Source of the DNA: Stramonita haemastoma
Taxonomy: Eukaryota; Mollusca; Gastropoda; Neogastropoda; Muricidae
Length of the DNA stretch: 64,000 nucleotides
Assembly (NCBI GenBank): GCA_030674155.1
Contig: CM060318.1
Span: 82,837,196 to 82,901,195 of the forward strand
Reading direction: 5' to 3'
Below the pieces are notes generated by a model that ran no database searches, was not told the origin of the DNA, and worked only from the letters and a program-made list of their open reading frames with translations. This document shows positions 10,790-22,750 of the stretch, one piece after another (position 1 is the first letter of the stretch; each line of letters begins with the position of its first letter). The translations under genes were made by a program, and so were the position numbers.

Positions 10790-13568
10790 TGTGGAGAGAG
10801 CTTTTTACTTTGATACTTACAAATTCAATGGGAAGGAAAGAACATACTTTTGACACCAACTCACTCAATGTAAATGAAAGGTCTTTATATCTTTAAAACA
10901 AGTTACGAATAAAAGAATCAACTTTATACTTTAATGCAAGCTAACTCAATACGAAAGAAATAACCCTTCTACTTAGACACCAACTAAATGAATTGGAAGG
11001 AAAGAAGTAAAATCTTTGACAATAACTCAAGGGGTAAGAAAGGTGGCTGTATTTTGATACTAATATGATAGAGAGAGACATAATACTTTAACTATAACTC
11101 ACTCAACATAAGGAAATAAATTAATACCTCAGGAGCAAATGGCCCAACATGAAGGAGATTACTTCTTAGATGCTTGAAAGGGGGAAAAAAATTGTGGCAT
11201 AAACAAATTCACCATGAAAGAAACAACTTTAGCAAATCACTCAATATGAAGAACATATTAAAGTTAACTTTTAACACAATCTAGCAAAATTTTCAGTAAA
11301 GAGCTTCATACTCCCAACACCAACAAACTCAATATGAAGGAAGGAAATTCATACTTTGATACCAAATAAATTAATTTGAAGAACAGAAATATAAACTTTG
11401 GTAACCAACTAGATGTTAAGACGGAAATAAATAATTTGATAACATTTGTAGTTTAATACCAACTTATTCTGCTAAAGGCAAAGATGTTTATTGTTTGATA
11501 CAATCCAATCCAAAATGGAGGACTAAGATTTATACTCTGTATGAAAAAAGGAACCTAGTTACTTTGACAACAACTAATATAATATCAAGGAAAAATCTTA
11601 GAATTTTAAACCCAACTCAAACTGAGGATGAATACTTTATACTTCACTACAAACTATTTTGATGTAAAAGGAAGAATTTATCTGATAACAATTGGACAGG
11701 CAGGAAAAACAGCTTTGCACTTTGATATTCCAGTTAAGTGGATATGCAAATAACTTTAAACTGCAATACTATCAAGTATGAAAAAAGGACACTTTCATAT
11801 AAAGGAAGGAGGGTTATATACTTTGACATCAACTGGTTCAATATTAAAAGAACTCTATTCGTAGACACAAAATACGTTAACATAAAGGAAGCGTTTTAAA
11901 CTTTGATAGCAGCTAACTTTATAGCAGCTAATGCAAAAGACAGAGTTTTAAAAAATATTTTATATTTTAAAAATGACGATTTTTTGGGGGGGGGGGGGTT
12001 TGTGTACTTTCATAATATAAAAAATATGAAGGAAAGCACTGTAGGCTTTGGTGACAAATTATTCAATATGACAGACTTTTCCACACCAACCAACTCGATA
12101 TGAAAAAAAAGTCATATACTTCGACACTAGCCAACTCCATGTCAAAGAAAGACTGTTTTGGCACCGACAAATTCAGCACAAGAGAAGATTTTTATAATTT
12201 GATAAGACTTACTTTCAGGTATTGACCGTGTTTATATCACCAAACCAACCAATGTGTGGTAGATACTTTGATACTACCTATGTGAACAGGAATGAAGGGA
12301 CTTTGTACTCTGAGACAACTAACTAAATGTGAAGGGAAGAGTTTTATAGTTTGGCACCAACTAACCTAATATGAAGCACAGAGACACTATTTCGCTCAAA
12401 ACAAAGGGGATAACTATTCTCTGACACCAACATATTTCATCTGAAGGAAAACTTTATGGAGTGACACCAACTCTGTCAGAAAAGTTTCCTATTTTGATAC
12501 CATCTAATTCAATAGGAGAGAAAGTGTTTTATACTTTGACATTAACTTAACATGGAAGTAGTTCAATTTGAAGCGGAATCTACAGTGTGTCATAATAAAT
12601 ATTAAACAGTACACTGACTTCCCTACATCATGAACTTTTTTCCAGAAGTGCAAGAACTGTAAAGAATCAGCTCTAGATGGCTTTTTTATGTGTCATTTCT
12701 TTTACAAAATTGTTTCCACTATCATGGTAATTTTGAAACAAAAAATTTTGAACTTGCCTGTGAGCTGAAGCTAAATTTTCCCTGTACTGCTATTCCCTCA
12801 TATAGCTGTTTCCCCATGCGGCAGAACAGAGTCAGAGTTAAGGGATCAGTGAAAAGAGTTAATTGTTAGTATGAGGAAGGTGAAGTGTTAGTGCTTGCGG
12901 CATGGGGCAAAAACTAGGGTTAGAGTTAGTGTGAACAGCTCAAGGGAACAGCACTACAGGGGAAAAGTGTCGTCAGCAAACAGCTTTTCTTGAAACATCC
13001 AGCTCTCATCTTGAGCATGATTTCTCATCTTAATCTGATCGCAATAAATAGAGGGAAAAAACTTGCTACTGTTAAATAATTATGTGATGGTGAACTAGGA
13101 ATGACCATATTAAAGATATGCAATACCCCAGATAACTAATCCTATTCACATACTCTCTCTCCAGCCATAAATTTTCAGTTCAGAGTTTTCCTTACACATC
13201 TATTTTTCACCAGTGCTTCTAACTGGGAATATGATATTTCAAATTTTCCTGCCATTTTGCTATTATACCATAATTAATGTAATGATGTTGTAAGCCAGCA
13301 ACAGCATTGTTGGACCATTCTCTGTGAAAAACAACCAATTTAAACATAGTTCTTTGGTCAGTGTGTTACTTTTGTCTAAAACCTGACCTTAACCGCATGG
13401 GAAACAATAGAAGTGTCCACATACTTCCACATTCTACACTATGAAGAACAGGACTGTTTTACTTCAAAACTGACCAATTCAATAACAAAAAAGAACTTTA
13501 TACTCAATACCAAATGATGTATTTATAAGAAGAATCACTTTTAATATGTCTGACACCTAACAAACTAT
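10790..13568. repeat. Segmental repeat copy 1 with degenerate ~40-bp satellite
   Basis: Degenerate tandem monomers of about 40 bp, consensus near ACTTTGACACCAACTAATTC followed by AATATGAAGGAAAGAA, fill 10790-12600. A non-satellite middle part follows (12600-13420, including CTACAGTGTGT and AAGAATCAGCTC blocks), then more monomers. The whole order recurs at 20560-22750. A short T-rich, poly-G insert lies near 11980. No protein frame persists. Confidence 0.8.
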
Positions 13569-13639
13569 ATGCTTGATGTCAAATGATATATTTCAAGAAC
13601 AAAAAAAGAACTTTATACTCAATACCAAATGTGACCTTC

Positions 13640-14640
13640 CAGCACAAAGGAAGTCTCTTGTCATCATCCGGCTTTTTGCATGTTTTATATGATTTTAAAA
13701 GTACTTTGAAAGCTCTTCCGGATGATTAGTTTTTGAGATATCGGGTCTAGAAGGGGATTTACCTAAAAGCGGCCATTTTGAGAAAATGAAGAAAAATTTA
13801 ATCACAATTTCAATGTTAAATTTTCCTTAGCAACCAATGTTTAATCTTTATGAAACTCTACATGCTGATTGAGTACACTATGAAATACATACCTACAAAG
13901 TTTTGTGGTCATATATGAATTTTCTGAAATATTAGACCTATTTTAATGGGCAACTACCCCTGGCCTTGGTGCTCATTTTGGCTGATTATTGCATCTCAGG
14001 TTCTACAAAAGATTTTGCAGTATCATTTTACACAGAGAGAAAAATTATTTAAAGCTAGAATTTTAAGTTTCAACAGTGAATATCATGGTTAAATATTTTT
14101 TAAAAAAATATTACATTTTGTGAAAAACAGGTACATCTCCTCATCTACAAATAGCTAATGTATGGAATGTTGAAACTAAAAATATTACTAAGGCAACACA
14201 TATAATTAGAAAGGTACCACAGACAGAAATTGGGATATGTGTGTGTGTCTTTGATTTTACGTCTGTACACTTAAAGTGATATTAGACGAAGGAAGGATGG
14301 GGGGGGGGGGGGGGGGCAAGAAGGAGATGAGGGTTTAAAATAAAAAAATAAAAAATTTTTAATAATTTTTTTTTTTTTTTAAAAAGGTGTGTTGGTAATT
14401 ATGTGCATAAGAAGACTGATTACAAATCTATATAACTAGAATGTCGCAAAATATGGCATAAGAAACACAAATAATAACAAAAACATCGAACAACAAAAAA
14501 CTTTAAAATCTTAAACTGTAAGATGAACAATTGCAAACCACATGTGATGGCTGCCGTGAATAAAGCAAAAAGTACATTGCCACAGTAGGGTGTTATGATT
14601 TCACAGTCTTCACAGTCATACTTCATAAAAAAGAGAATAC
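13640..14640. other. Unassigned AT-rich sequence with poly-G
   Basis: No homology to other parts of the window noticed, apart from a short AAAATGGC-type block. A poly-G run lies at about 14300-14317. Minus-strand frames here are short and not protein-like. Confidence 0.4.
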
Positions 14641-14645
14641 TGGGA

Positions 14646-15325
14646 TCACATCAGAGACAATGCTATCTCGCACAGTAACTTTGGATTGATTAACACTTTT
14701 TGCAAAGACTTATCTTGAAATGGTGGTAGGAGCTGTTTTAAGCTTTGACAATGATACAAAACATGAACATTGGAAAGTTTTTCACCACATATACATTTTA
14801 TATTTTTGGCAAATTTTGCTTGAAATGCATTTAATTTCAATCTGTGAATTAGAGAAACAATATTTCTAGTACTGGATTTTTGAAAGCCGTACTGAGTACA
14901 AAGGATGTTCTCAATATCCAGAACTGAACAAGTATGCTGGGGATAGCCAGCCTCTTCATGTTTCTTTTTTACATGTTTCCAGCAAACATTTTGAAGCAAA
15001 GCATAACCCTCATGAAGAGAAAGAGGAATGTCTAAAACAATCGAACAGCTAGAATGTTTTGCCACCTTTTTGGCTGCTTTGTCAACCTTTTCATTGAAAT
15101 AAAGACCACAGTGAGATGGAACCCAGCAGAAAGTGACATTCGAACCCCTCAGAATGAGACAATGTATCAAAAAATTAATTTCAGTGATAAGATTTTGCCT
15201 GACCATCGATGTCGAGTTATTAAGACACTGTAATGCAGATTTAGAATCAACGCAAAACAAAATCTGCAAAATAGTATTTGGAAAATCAAGCAGAAAGTAC
15301 AAAGCCATCAAAATAGCGGTAAGTT
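14646..15325 (-). pseudogene. LINE ribonuclease H domain, partial
   Basis: A minus-strand frame of about 225 codons starts within IYITAELTAILMAL (the catalytic Glu of RNase H is the E in TAEL). It continues with FCVDSKSALQCLN (the D-S-K-S-A motif) and VTFCWVPSHCGLYFNEKVDK plus AAKKVA (the W-V-P-S-H-C-G and N-E-x-x-D motifs). A C-terminal zinc-knuckle-like segment, CICGEKLSNVHVLYHC, follows. This is a type I RNase H from a non-LTR retrotransposon. It is preceded by an in-frame stop and lacks the reverse transcriptase, so it is a 5'-truncated relic, though the frame itself is intact. Confidence 0.85.
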
Positions 15326-15340
15326 CAGCAGTAATGTAAA

Positions 15341-16440
15341 TTCACATAGGTGTGGACAACACCAATCTGGATTTTACTTAAAATCAACAAAATTATATTA
15401 CCAAATTTAACCATGCTTAAAATTAAAACCTTGATAGACCAAAAATTCTTGAATAATAGCATTTATCTCAAAAGTCATTTTTGCATCTACATGCAAGGTT
15501 TCAGGGGAATACTTACTATAGAATTTGCACAGTACATGAGGCAATATTGTAGACATTGAAAATTAATCCAAAGTTTTAAGATAATGAGAACATGCACAAA
15601 ACCCCAGTCTCTTCCCCTAGCAAGAATTAAGACTGAAAACTCATTATCCTTATACTGTAATTTCTTTAGCCACAGCTTTGAACAACACTAACCTACACAT
15701 AAAACTTATAAAGCCAAAATGTGCACATACTAGTGAACCACACACAAACACACAGTGAACACACAATCTCACACACACACACACACACACAGAGTGAAGC
15801 AAGTGTAAACTAGTTTTCATTCTCCTAGAATTAAACATTTATCAGCTGTTATGTGTTACTAAATATTTTCATCATCTCATCCACTACCCATGATTCATGT
15901 GTCCGTTTCCCTAATGAGTATGCATGTATATGTGTATGCCATGTACAAGTTCTCCATTAATGTCATGTTTAGTTTGTTTTGGTTGGGTTTTGTTATTTCC
16001 TGGGAAGTTGTCCATATTTCTGGTCTCACAGTTAACTGATGCTCTTGTAGTTCTTGTTTTCATATTTTATTGTCTTATTTGAAATGATTTATAATAGTCA
16101 GACTTTATGAAGCAGTTTTGTTTACATATTTTTTCTTGTTAAAGTGAAATGAACAAGAATGATAAAACTTGATATTTTGGCAGTAAATAGTATTTTGATT
16201 TGACTTCACACACACACACACAAAGACAAGACAATACATACAAGACAATACAATGCAATACCACACACACACAGAGTATGCACACTGCATAGTGTACTAT
16301 TGACTCTGACCCCCTTCCTCACTATCAAATTTTTAAAAATCAAGATTTTTTAAATTGAAAAACTGAAGCCAGAGTTCTGCTCAAGATTAAAATAAAATCC
16401 TCAAACAGCAACATAGTTTCAACACATGAATTTTTTTGAT
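15341..16440. other. AT-rich non-coding sequence with short CA runs
   Basis: Small CA repeats at about 15768-15791 and 16207-16222. No exon or element recognised in between. Confidence 0.45.
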
Positions 16441-16449
16441 ACCCACCCA

Positions 16450-16450
<1 letters not shown>

Positions 16451-16512
<62 letters not shown>

Positions 16513-16540
16513 CCCCCAACATACATGAAACTCAGCATTT

Positions 16541-16605
<65 letters not shown>

Positions 16606-16678
16606 AAATAACACACACACACACACATTAAATAACACACACACAAGCAAACACATGAAATTACACACACACACACAC
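16451..16678. repeat. (CA)n microsatellite cluster
   Basis: Two long CA tracts (16451-16510 and 16541-16603), then several short CA blocks separated by a repeated ATGAAAT(T)A/TTAAAT spacer. The pattern suggests tandem duplication of CA plus spacer. Confidence 0.92.
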
Positions 16679-16836
16679 GAAATTACACTTTTCAAACATG
16701 ATTTCTCATCTCTAGTGCATTCTTCTATACACAGTATCTGACACAAGTTTTTGTTTTTCAGCCTATTTTTAGCATGGCACTTGCTGTCAAAACGCTGAAC
16801 CTTTTCGCTCTCTGAGAAATTGGTGTTCAGTTCAAC

Positions 16837-16989
16837 TCACTCGATGATGTCGAGATAAAGCATACTGACAAAATATAGTTGACTGTAATTATCTTCACGG
16901 TGCATCGCTAGAATCAGAAGCACTATTACTTTTCTGTTCTTGATGAACGAGCGATTCACTGCAGTGTTCAATTCAGTCACGTCAGCCAT
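16837..16989 (-). CDS. Possible small ORF or exon, 50 codons, unrecognised
   Basis: The minus strand starts MADVTELNTAVNRSFIKNRK, continues with a hydrophobic VIVLLILAM stretch and ends with a stop. Composition is protein-like and free of simple repeats, unlike most frames in the window. I recognise no family. It lies near an exon-like piece at 17130-17215 on the same strand and could be a chance frame or a 5' exon of an unrelated transcript. Evidence is limited to the open frame. Confidence 0.2.
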   Translation of the reverse strand: MADVTELNTAVNRSFIKNRKVIVLLILAMHREDNYSQLYFVSMLYLDIIE

Positions 16990-17129
16990 ATCGTGATAAT
17001 CGGCGGCATTGTTTTTGTTTATGTTTTCATAACTAGCACTTCAATAGGTTGTAATCAAGTCCTCACTTTTCATTACTAAAGCTTTCTGAGTTACATCCCT
17101 CAATAATATTGTCAGAATGAGCAGAATTT

Positions 17130-17215
17130 AGATTTCCATAGTGCAGTCTTTCCATAGTGCAGTCTTTCCACGGTGAAGTTTTCTATGGTGGTGTTTTCCC
17201 TGGCATTGGTGTTTC
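17130..17215 (-). other. Exon-like piece related to the 24.9 kb exon
   Basis: On the minus strand a good acceptor, CTTCCTTTTCAG, is followed by GAAACACCAATGCC. This reads N-T-N-A-R-E-N-T-T-I-E-N-F-T in the frame of the acidic repeat. The piece at 24911-24978 is its close paralogue. No intact donor remains at the far end, so it is probably decayed. Confidence 0.45.
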
Positions 17216-18040
17216 CTGAAAAGGAAGAAGTGTGTTTAAGAATAAAAACATAAGAAGTGTGTTTAAGAATAAAAACATCTTTAAATTATATATGAATGTT
17301 GTAAACAAACCATCTATTCCTCCCTGGAATTCAGTACCACCAAGACCAGTTAGGTAATTGCTCTATTTTCAAGTGGTGACCAGACAGCTGTGTTTATGAT
17401 TCTTACACAATGCATGCAACAAGTACAACACAATAACAAAACAACTCATTCAAACAGAGAAAAACAAGTACTACATGAGCTTTATCCCAGCACAGCATCC
17501 ACTGTAATAGTTTACTAAACTAACCACTAAATTGTACACATAACACTGTCACAATGATGGTCATTGAATAGAATTATACAGATAACATTTTCTTCTCTTG
17601 TCCGGGTAAATTTCTACAGTTTTCTAGTCTACACTACTTCAAACAAATGTACAGAATGTTGGAACTTCACCTTGTGGCTTGTGGCTCATTTCCCTGTAAA
17701 CAGTCAGTGTTTACCGTAGCAGTACTCACACTACCAATGCCACACACCCTCCCCCCACCCCTTGCAGCTGGTTGACCTCTCTCCTCAAGTGGCACAGTCA
17801 GAAGGTCTACTGCCAGGCTTAAAGTTCTACTATCGATCGCTATAAAAAATACTGTCTTCATCAGCAATGTCATAATTCATTACATTATTCTTTTGTTGCA
17901 TGACCTATTTTCTCCATGAAAAAAAAAAAAATCCTCTGAAGCCAGAGTATAGAAGCCTATATAGCAAGGTACATAAAAAATATAGTCATTATCACAAACT
18001 TTTCATTCATAGTTTATTTTGTGAGTGATTAAGAATGGTT
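17216..18040. other. Intron-like sequence, unassigned
   Basis: A short direct duplication (AAGAAGTGTGTTTAAGAATA) lies at about 17226-17280. A block at about 17917-17955 matches the conserved intron motif of the array (CTCTGAAGCCAGAGTAT). No gene seen. Confidence 0.45.
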
Positions 18041-18046
18041 GCAAAT

Positions 18047-18292
18047 GGAGGACAGGATAGCCTGGTGGCTAGATCATTACACGCATGATCTGATGAGACT
18101 ATATACTGAGGCCGTGTGCGAATGCACGCAGAACATCTTGCACACTTGTTAAATCTTGTTTCACTTTTCAAGAGTAGGCCATTGTATGCTGGTGGGAACA
18201 GATAACAAAATTCACTAAACTACAAACACACAGGGACTGAACGTAAAAAAGCACAAGTGCTTATTCCATTACCCTCAATATAAAAGATTTCT
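18047..18292 (+). mobile_element. SINE family 1, internally deleted copy
   Basis: The head GGACAGGATAGCCTGGTGGC is followed almost directly by the ATGAGACTATATACTGAGGC core, so the B box region is lost. The 3' half with AGAGTAGGCCATTGTATGC and a CTTATTCCATTACCC tail is present. Confidence 0.8.
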
Positions 18293-18304
18293 TTTTTTTT
18301 TTAA

Positions 18305-18580
18305 ATTATAAATAGAATGGTCAGGATCAATCCCAGGTTTTAGCTACAACCTAGACACCTGTTGAAGGCGATTTTTCCCCTGGAGTTATCAGTGCCAACT
18401 CCATTCCCTCCGAATGTTCTTTGGATGAGACTATAAACCAAGGTCTTGTGTGCAATTGCACTCTGAACATCTTGAGCACATGTTAAAACCCATTCTACTT
18501 TTAGAAGAATAGGTCATTGGTGCTGGAAGGAAGGGATGACAAAATTCTATAAAAAAAAAAATGCAAGCACACTGTCGTCA
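18305..18580 (+). mobile_element. SINE family 1, second partial copy
   Basis: Contains CCCAGGTTTTAGC in the B-box position, GGCGATTTTTCCCCTGGAGT, the core TTTGGATGAGACTATAAACC and the AATAGGTCATTGG block. The head is missing. It lies directly after the copy at 18047-18292. Confidence 0.65.
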
Positions 18581-18735
18581 TGTTTTGACATCATCCCCTG
18601 CAGCTTCCTTCATAAGGCAAAGTAACAGATGAACAAAAAAAAAAACAAGTGTGCCAGAGAATGAACAGTCTTGAGGACCCCCAAAATGTGAAGCTGTCAA
18701 ACCCCCAACAACAACAGATGACATTATGAACATAC

Positions 18736-18786
18736 CTTATTGGGTGCTTCCACTTGCTCGTGCCGTGTTCTCAAATGTTGAAATAC
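18736..18786 (-). other. Isolated 51-nt exon end with donor
   Basis: The minus strand reads VFQHLRTRHEQVEAPNK directly before a GTATGTTC donor. It is homologous to the conserved 51-nt ends in the tandem array (VLQCLRMRHEQVEAPNK). The upstream acceptor-like CCTAG and the repeat body are lost. Confidence 0.6.
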
Positions 18787-18924
18787 CAAGACAGATACAG
18801 CGTTGATGACAGCATGATTATACACCTAAAATTCAGACATTTCAAAGTTAGATGCCTGCGTACACACACACACACACAAAGGAAGAGATGAGATGAAAGT
18901 AAAAGTGAGAGACAGAGAGAGAGA

Positions 18925-19285
18925 ATGTGGATCGTGGTCTAAAGGTAACACGCCTGCTTGGAAAGCGAAAAGTCTGGGTCGGAGTGTGCAGTGGTTCAAA
19001 TCCCCTTTGGGCCCAAAACTTTTCCCCCATCCATCAGCCCATGAGTGGTGGTCTGGGTGCTAGCCTTTAGGATGATAATAAACAGGTCCCATGTGTTACA
19101 CATTATGTACTGCAGGTGAAAGAACCCATGACAACAAGGGGGTTATCCCTGGCAAAATTCTGTAGAAAAAGACAATTCTAATAGGGAAGCAAATACAGTT
19201 GCAGACTGAAAAAAAAAAGAAAAAAAAAAAGGAAGGCGCTACACTTGTGGCAAAGTGCTTTCCATTGGGAGAGCATCCTGAATTT
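18925..19285 (+). mobile_element. SINE family 2, tRNA-derived, diverged copy
   Basis: The head GTGGATCGTGGTCTAAAGGT (A box) is followed by a B box at GGTTCAAATCC and a core block TGGTCTGGGTGCTAG with a decayed GGATGATAATAAAC motif. The AAAGAACCCATGACAACAAG block and a GGCGCTACACTTGTGGC 3' region close it. The better copy is at 50402-50795. Confidence 0.8.
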
Positions 19286-19369
19286 TAGGCAGAGAAATCT
19301 GCTGTGACATAAAGTGGTATAAAATGCTTAAAATTGCATGAAGAGACGACTACAGATGGACAGAAAGGT

Positions 19370-20345
19370 GCACAGAATGGCAGCCAACATACAGCTTCTT
19401 CATCACCTGCACCTATCCAGTAGTCTAGTAGACTGCAGGGGCAACACTGAATGTTTTGCAACCACCTTCCTTCACACCTCGTGTTTTCAGCTTTCTGTAT
19501 CAAGTCATTCTAGTCTAGGCCAGTCCACTCTCTGATGTTGTCTTCCCATCGTTTTCTGTCTGCCTCTATATCTCCCTGTTTGTACAGTTCTCTGTAGGAC
19601 AGTCTTGGCCAGTCCAGATGTTCATGTGACGTGCCCATACCACTTCAGTTTGCATTTTTTCACCGAGTTCAGGAGCTCTTCATATGGCCAGATGGCATTT
19701 TCAATTCTGGTTTTTATTTGGATAGTTATGTGATCTCTGTACAAGATATCAAGAAGTAAGTGACAGCATCTCATCTCCATTGCTTGTATCCTTCTTTCAA
19801 TGTCTGCTGCTAGGAGCCACATTGCACATGCATACCAAAATACACATATCAGGAAACGCATCAGTCTGATCTTGAAGCTGATGGCAAAGTCCTTGTTGTT
19901 CCAGACTTTCAGTTTGGTCACTGCAGCGATAATCTGGGCTATCCTTGACAGAATTGCAGGTTTTGTTCCTTCATCCCATTGTATAGATCCAATTTAAAGC
20001 TATGGATAGTCTCAAATTTCTTCATCACCGAACCAGAAATAGTGCTATTGGCACCGCTTGTTACTAATTGGGTTTCTCTGTGCTGATCTGCATACCATGT
20101 GGCAAAGAGGTTTCATTAAGGTGGTTTACCAGGCTGACTAGCTCTTGCCCTTTACTAGCTAGGCTGTTAATGTCGTCCGCAAAACATAAGTATGTAATTG
20201 TCCTGCCTCCAATGGTGACTGTTCCCCCATGGTTTTCAAGTACGTCAGCCATTCTTCTTTCTAAGAGGATGTTGAAGGTGGGAGAGATACATCTTGAGAA
20301 CCCAAAGCTATCGGCAGCTACACGGCATAACATCAAGAAACACAA
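19370..20345 (-). pseudogene. LINE reverse transcriptase 3' half, degenerate
   Basis: Reading the minus strand from 20345: LENHGGTVTIGGRTITYLCF then ADDINSLASKGQELVSLVNH, containing the catalytic F-A-D-D. Further left is the C-terminal domain with VWNNKDFAISFKIRLMRFLI, IERRIQAMEMRCC and KLKWYGHVT, typical of one animal non-LTR retrotransposon group. The end, to about 19370, keeps only scattered matches. Several frameshifts and stops separate the segments, so no functional protein is encoded. Confidence 0.85.
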
Positions 20346-20559
20346 GTACCTGACATAGCACAGAGTGGCACAAGACAGAGAGCAATACAGAACTGCTATG
20401 AAGGGCTACATACTGCCGTGGCTGGACAATGCCTGGCTCAGTACTAATAGTCTACAAAGCCATTCTAGAGGTGGACCATTCTATCTAAATACACTGACAT
20501 GAAACCATAAAAAAATATCACAAAATTTAGAGTAACGCATTATACATTGAGTTTTGACT

Positions 20560-22750
20560 CCTCAATACGATGGAAAGGACTATATACTGTGACGCCATAG
20601 GAAAGAAAAAGCCTTATGTTTTGATACTAACAAATTCAATAGGAAAGAGGGTTGTATACGACACTAACTCACCCAATGCAAAATATTTATATAATTGATA
20701 ACTAGATATGAATGGAGATAAACAGTTTTATACTTTGATGCCAGCTAACTCAGTACAAAGGAAATAACCCTTCTACTAAGACACCACCTAAATGAATGTG
20801 AAGGAAAGAAGCCAACAATTTGATACTAAATAGTAAAGAAAAAAGGCTGTACTTTCATACTCACTAAGATAAAGGAAAAAAATTTATACTTTGGTATCAG
20901 CTAAATCAATATGACAAAGAGAGAGAGAGACATACTTTGATTATAACTAACTCAACCTAAAGGAAAAAAGTGATACTTCAGTAGCAAATAACCTAACATG
21001 AAGGAAATTACTTCTATGATACCAGGTAGTTCAAAAGGAAGAGGAAAAAATTATGGCATCAACAAACTCACCATGAAAGAAAGAACTTTAACAACTCACT
21101 CAGCATAAGGAAAAAATAAACTCGGTTTTAATACATGAATTTCTTGGTGGGGGGGAGGTGGCTTTTTAACGCTCTTTTATAACAAGTAACATAATATGAA
21201 GGATAGCACTCTCGACTGGTGACAAATTATTCAACATGATGGACTTTCCCACACCAACCAACTTAATATGAAAGAACAAATCTGTAAACTGCAACAACAG
21301 CTAACTCCATGTGAACGAAAGACTGTTTTGGCACCAACAAATTCAGCACAGAGAGAAGATTTTTATATTTTGCTAACACTTGATTAGAAATACAGACCCT
21401 GTTAAATGTAAAAAAAATCATTGAGTAGTAAAGATACTTTGGTACCATCTATGTGAATAGGGATGACGGGACTGTATACTGAGAGAACTAACTAAATGTG
21501 AAGGAAAGAGTTTTATAGTTTGGCACCAACTAACCCGATATCAAGTACAGACTTTACACCTCAACACTAACTCAAGACAAAGGGGCTCACTATTCTTTGA
21601 CACCAATCTAGTACATCTGAAGGAAAACTTTACGGAGTGACACCAACTCAATAGAAGAAAACGTTCAATGTCAATAACTAATTCAATAGCAAAGAAAGTG
21701 TTTACACTTTGACACTGACTAAACATAAAGGTAACATCTCGCTAACAACTAGTTTAATTTGAAGCAAAATCTACAGTGTGTTATAATAATTACACAATGC
21801 ATTGATTTCCCTACATCAAGAATATTTTTCGGAAGTTCAACTGTAAAGAATCAGCTCAAGACAGACTTTTTATGCATGTCATTTCTCTTTTGTAAATGTT
21901 TCCACCATCACGGTAATTTTGAAACAAAGTTTTTGAACTGGTCAGCAAGCCGAACCTAAATTTTCCTTGTACTGCTGTTCCCTTATACAGCTGTTTCCCC
22001 ATACCGCAGAACTAAGTCAGAGTTAAGGGATTAGTGAAAAGAGTTAATTGTTAGGATAAAAATGGTGAAGTGTTAGGGTTTGCAGCATGGGGCAAGAACT
22101 AGGTTAGAGTTAATTGTTTACAGCTCAAGGGAACAGCACTACAGGGGAAAAGTAGTGTCAGCAAACAGCTTTTCTTGAAACATCCAGCACTCATCTTGTG
22201 CACGATTTCTTTCCTTAATCTGATCATAATGAAATTGAGAGAAAAAACTTGCCGCAGTAAAATAATTATACGATGATGTACCAGTAACAACTGCAGCAAA
22301 GATTCTCAATACCACAAATAACTAATCCTATTCATATGAATTCTGTCCAGCCATCTGGAGTTTTCTTACACATCTATTTCATATGAGCACTTCTGATCAG
22401 GAATTTTAAATTCCATTTTTTTCTGCCATTTTGATGCCATACCATAATAACCTTATAAACTAATAACAACATTGTGGGGCAATTTCCCTTTAAAAAGCAA
22501 GTATCTAGAACATAGTTCTTTGGTCTGTGTGTGTTAATTTTGTTTGTGACCTGACCCCTAACCTCATTTCAGCATAAGAGAACCATTGGAAAATGTCCAC
22601 ATACTAGCAAAAGCTAGTCAATGAAGAACAGGACTGTTTTACCTTGAAACCAACCTATTCAATTTGAAAGAAGGAAAATTATATTTGATACCAGATGATT
22701 TATTCATAAGAAGAATAACTTTTTATATGTTTGACACTTATCAAACTAAA
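20560..22750. repeat. Segmental repeat copy 2 with degenerate ~40-bp satellite
   Basis: Collinear with 10790-13568, sharing AAATAACCCTTCTACT, GACTGTTTTGGCACC, CTACAGTGTGT and GAAGAACAGGACTGTTTTAC blocks. Relative to copy 1 about 0.7 kb is missing near 21110-21160. Both copies lie to the right of the same LINE reverse transcriptase segment, so the duplicated unit probably included it. Confidence 0.8.
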
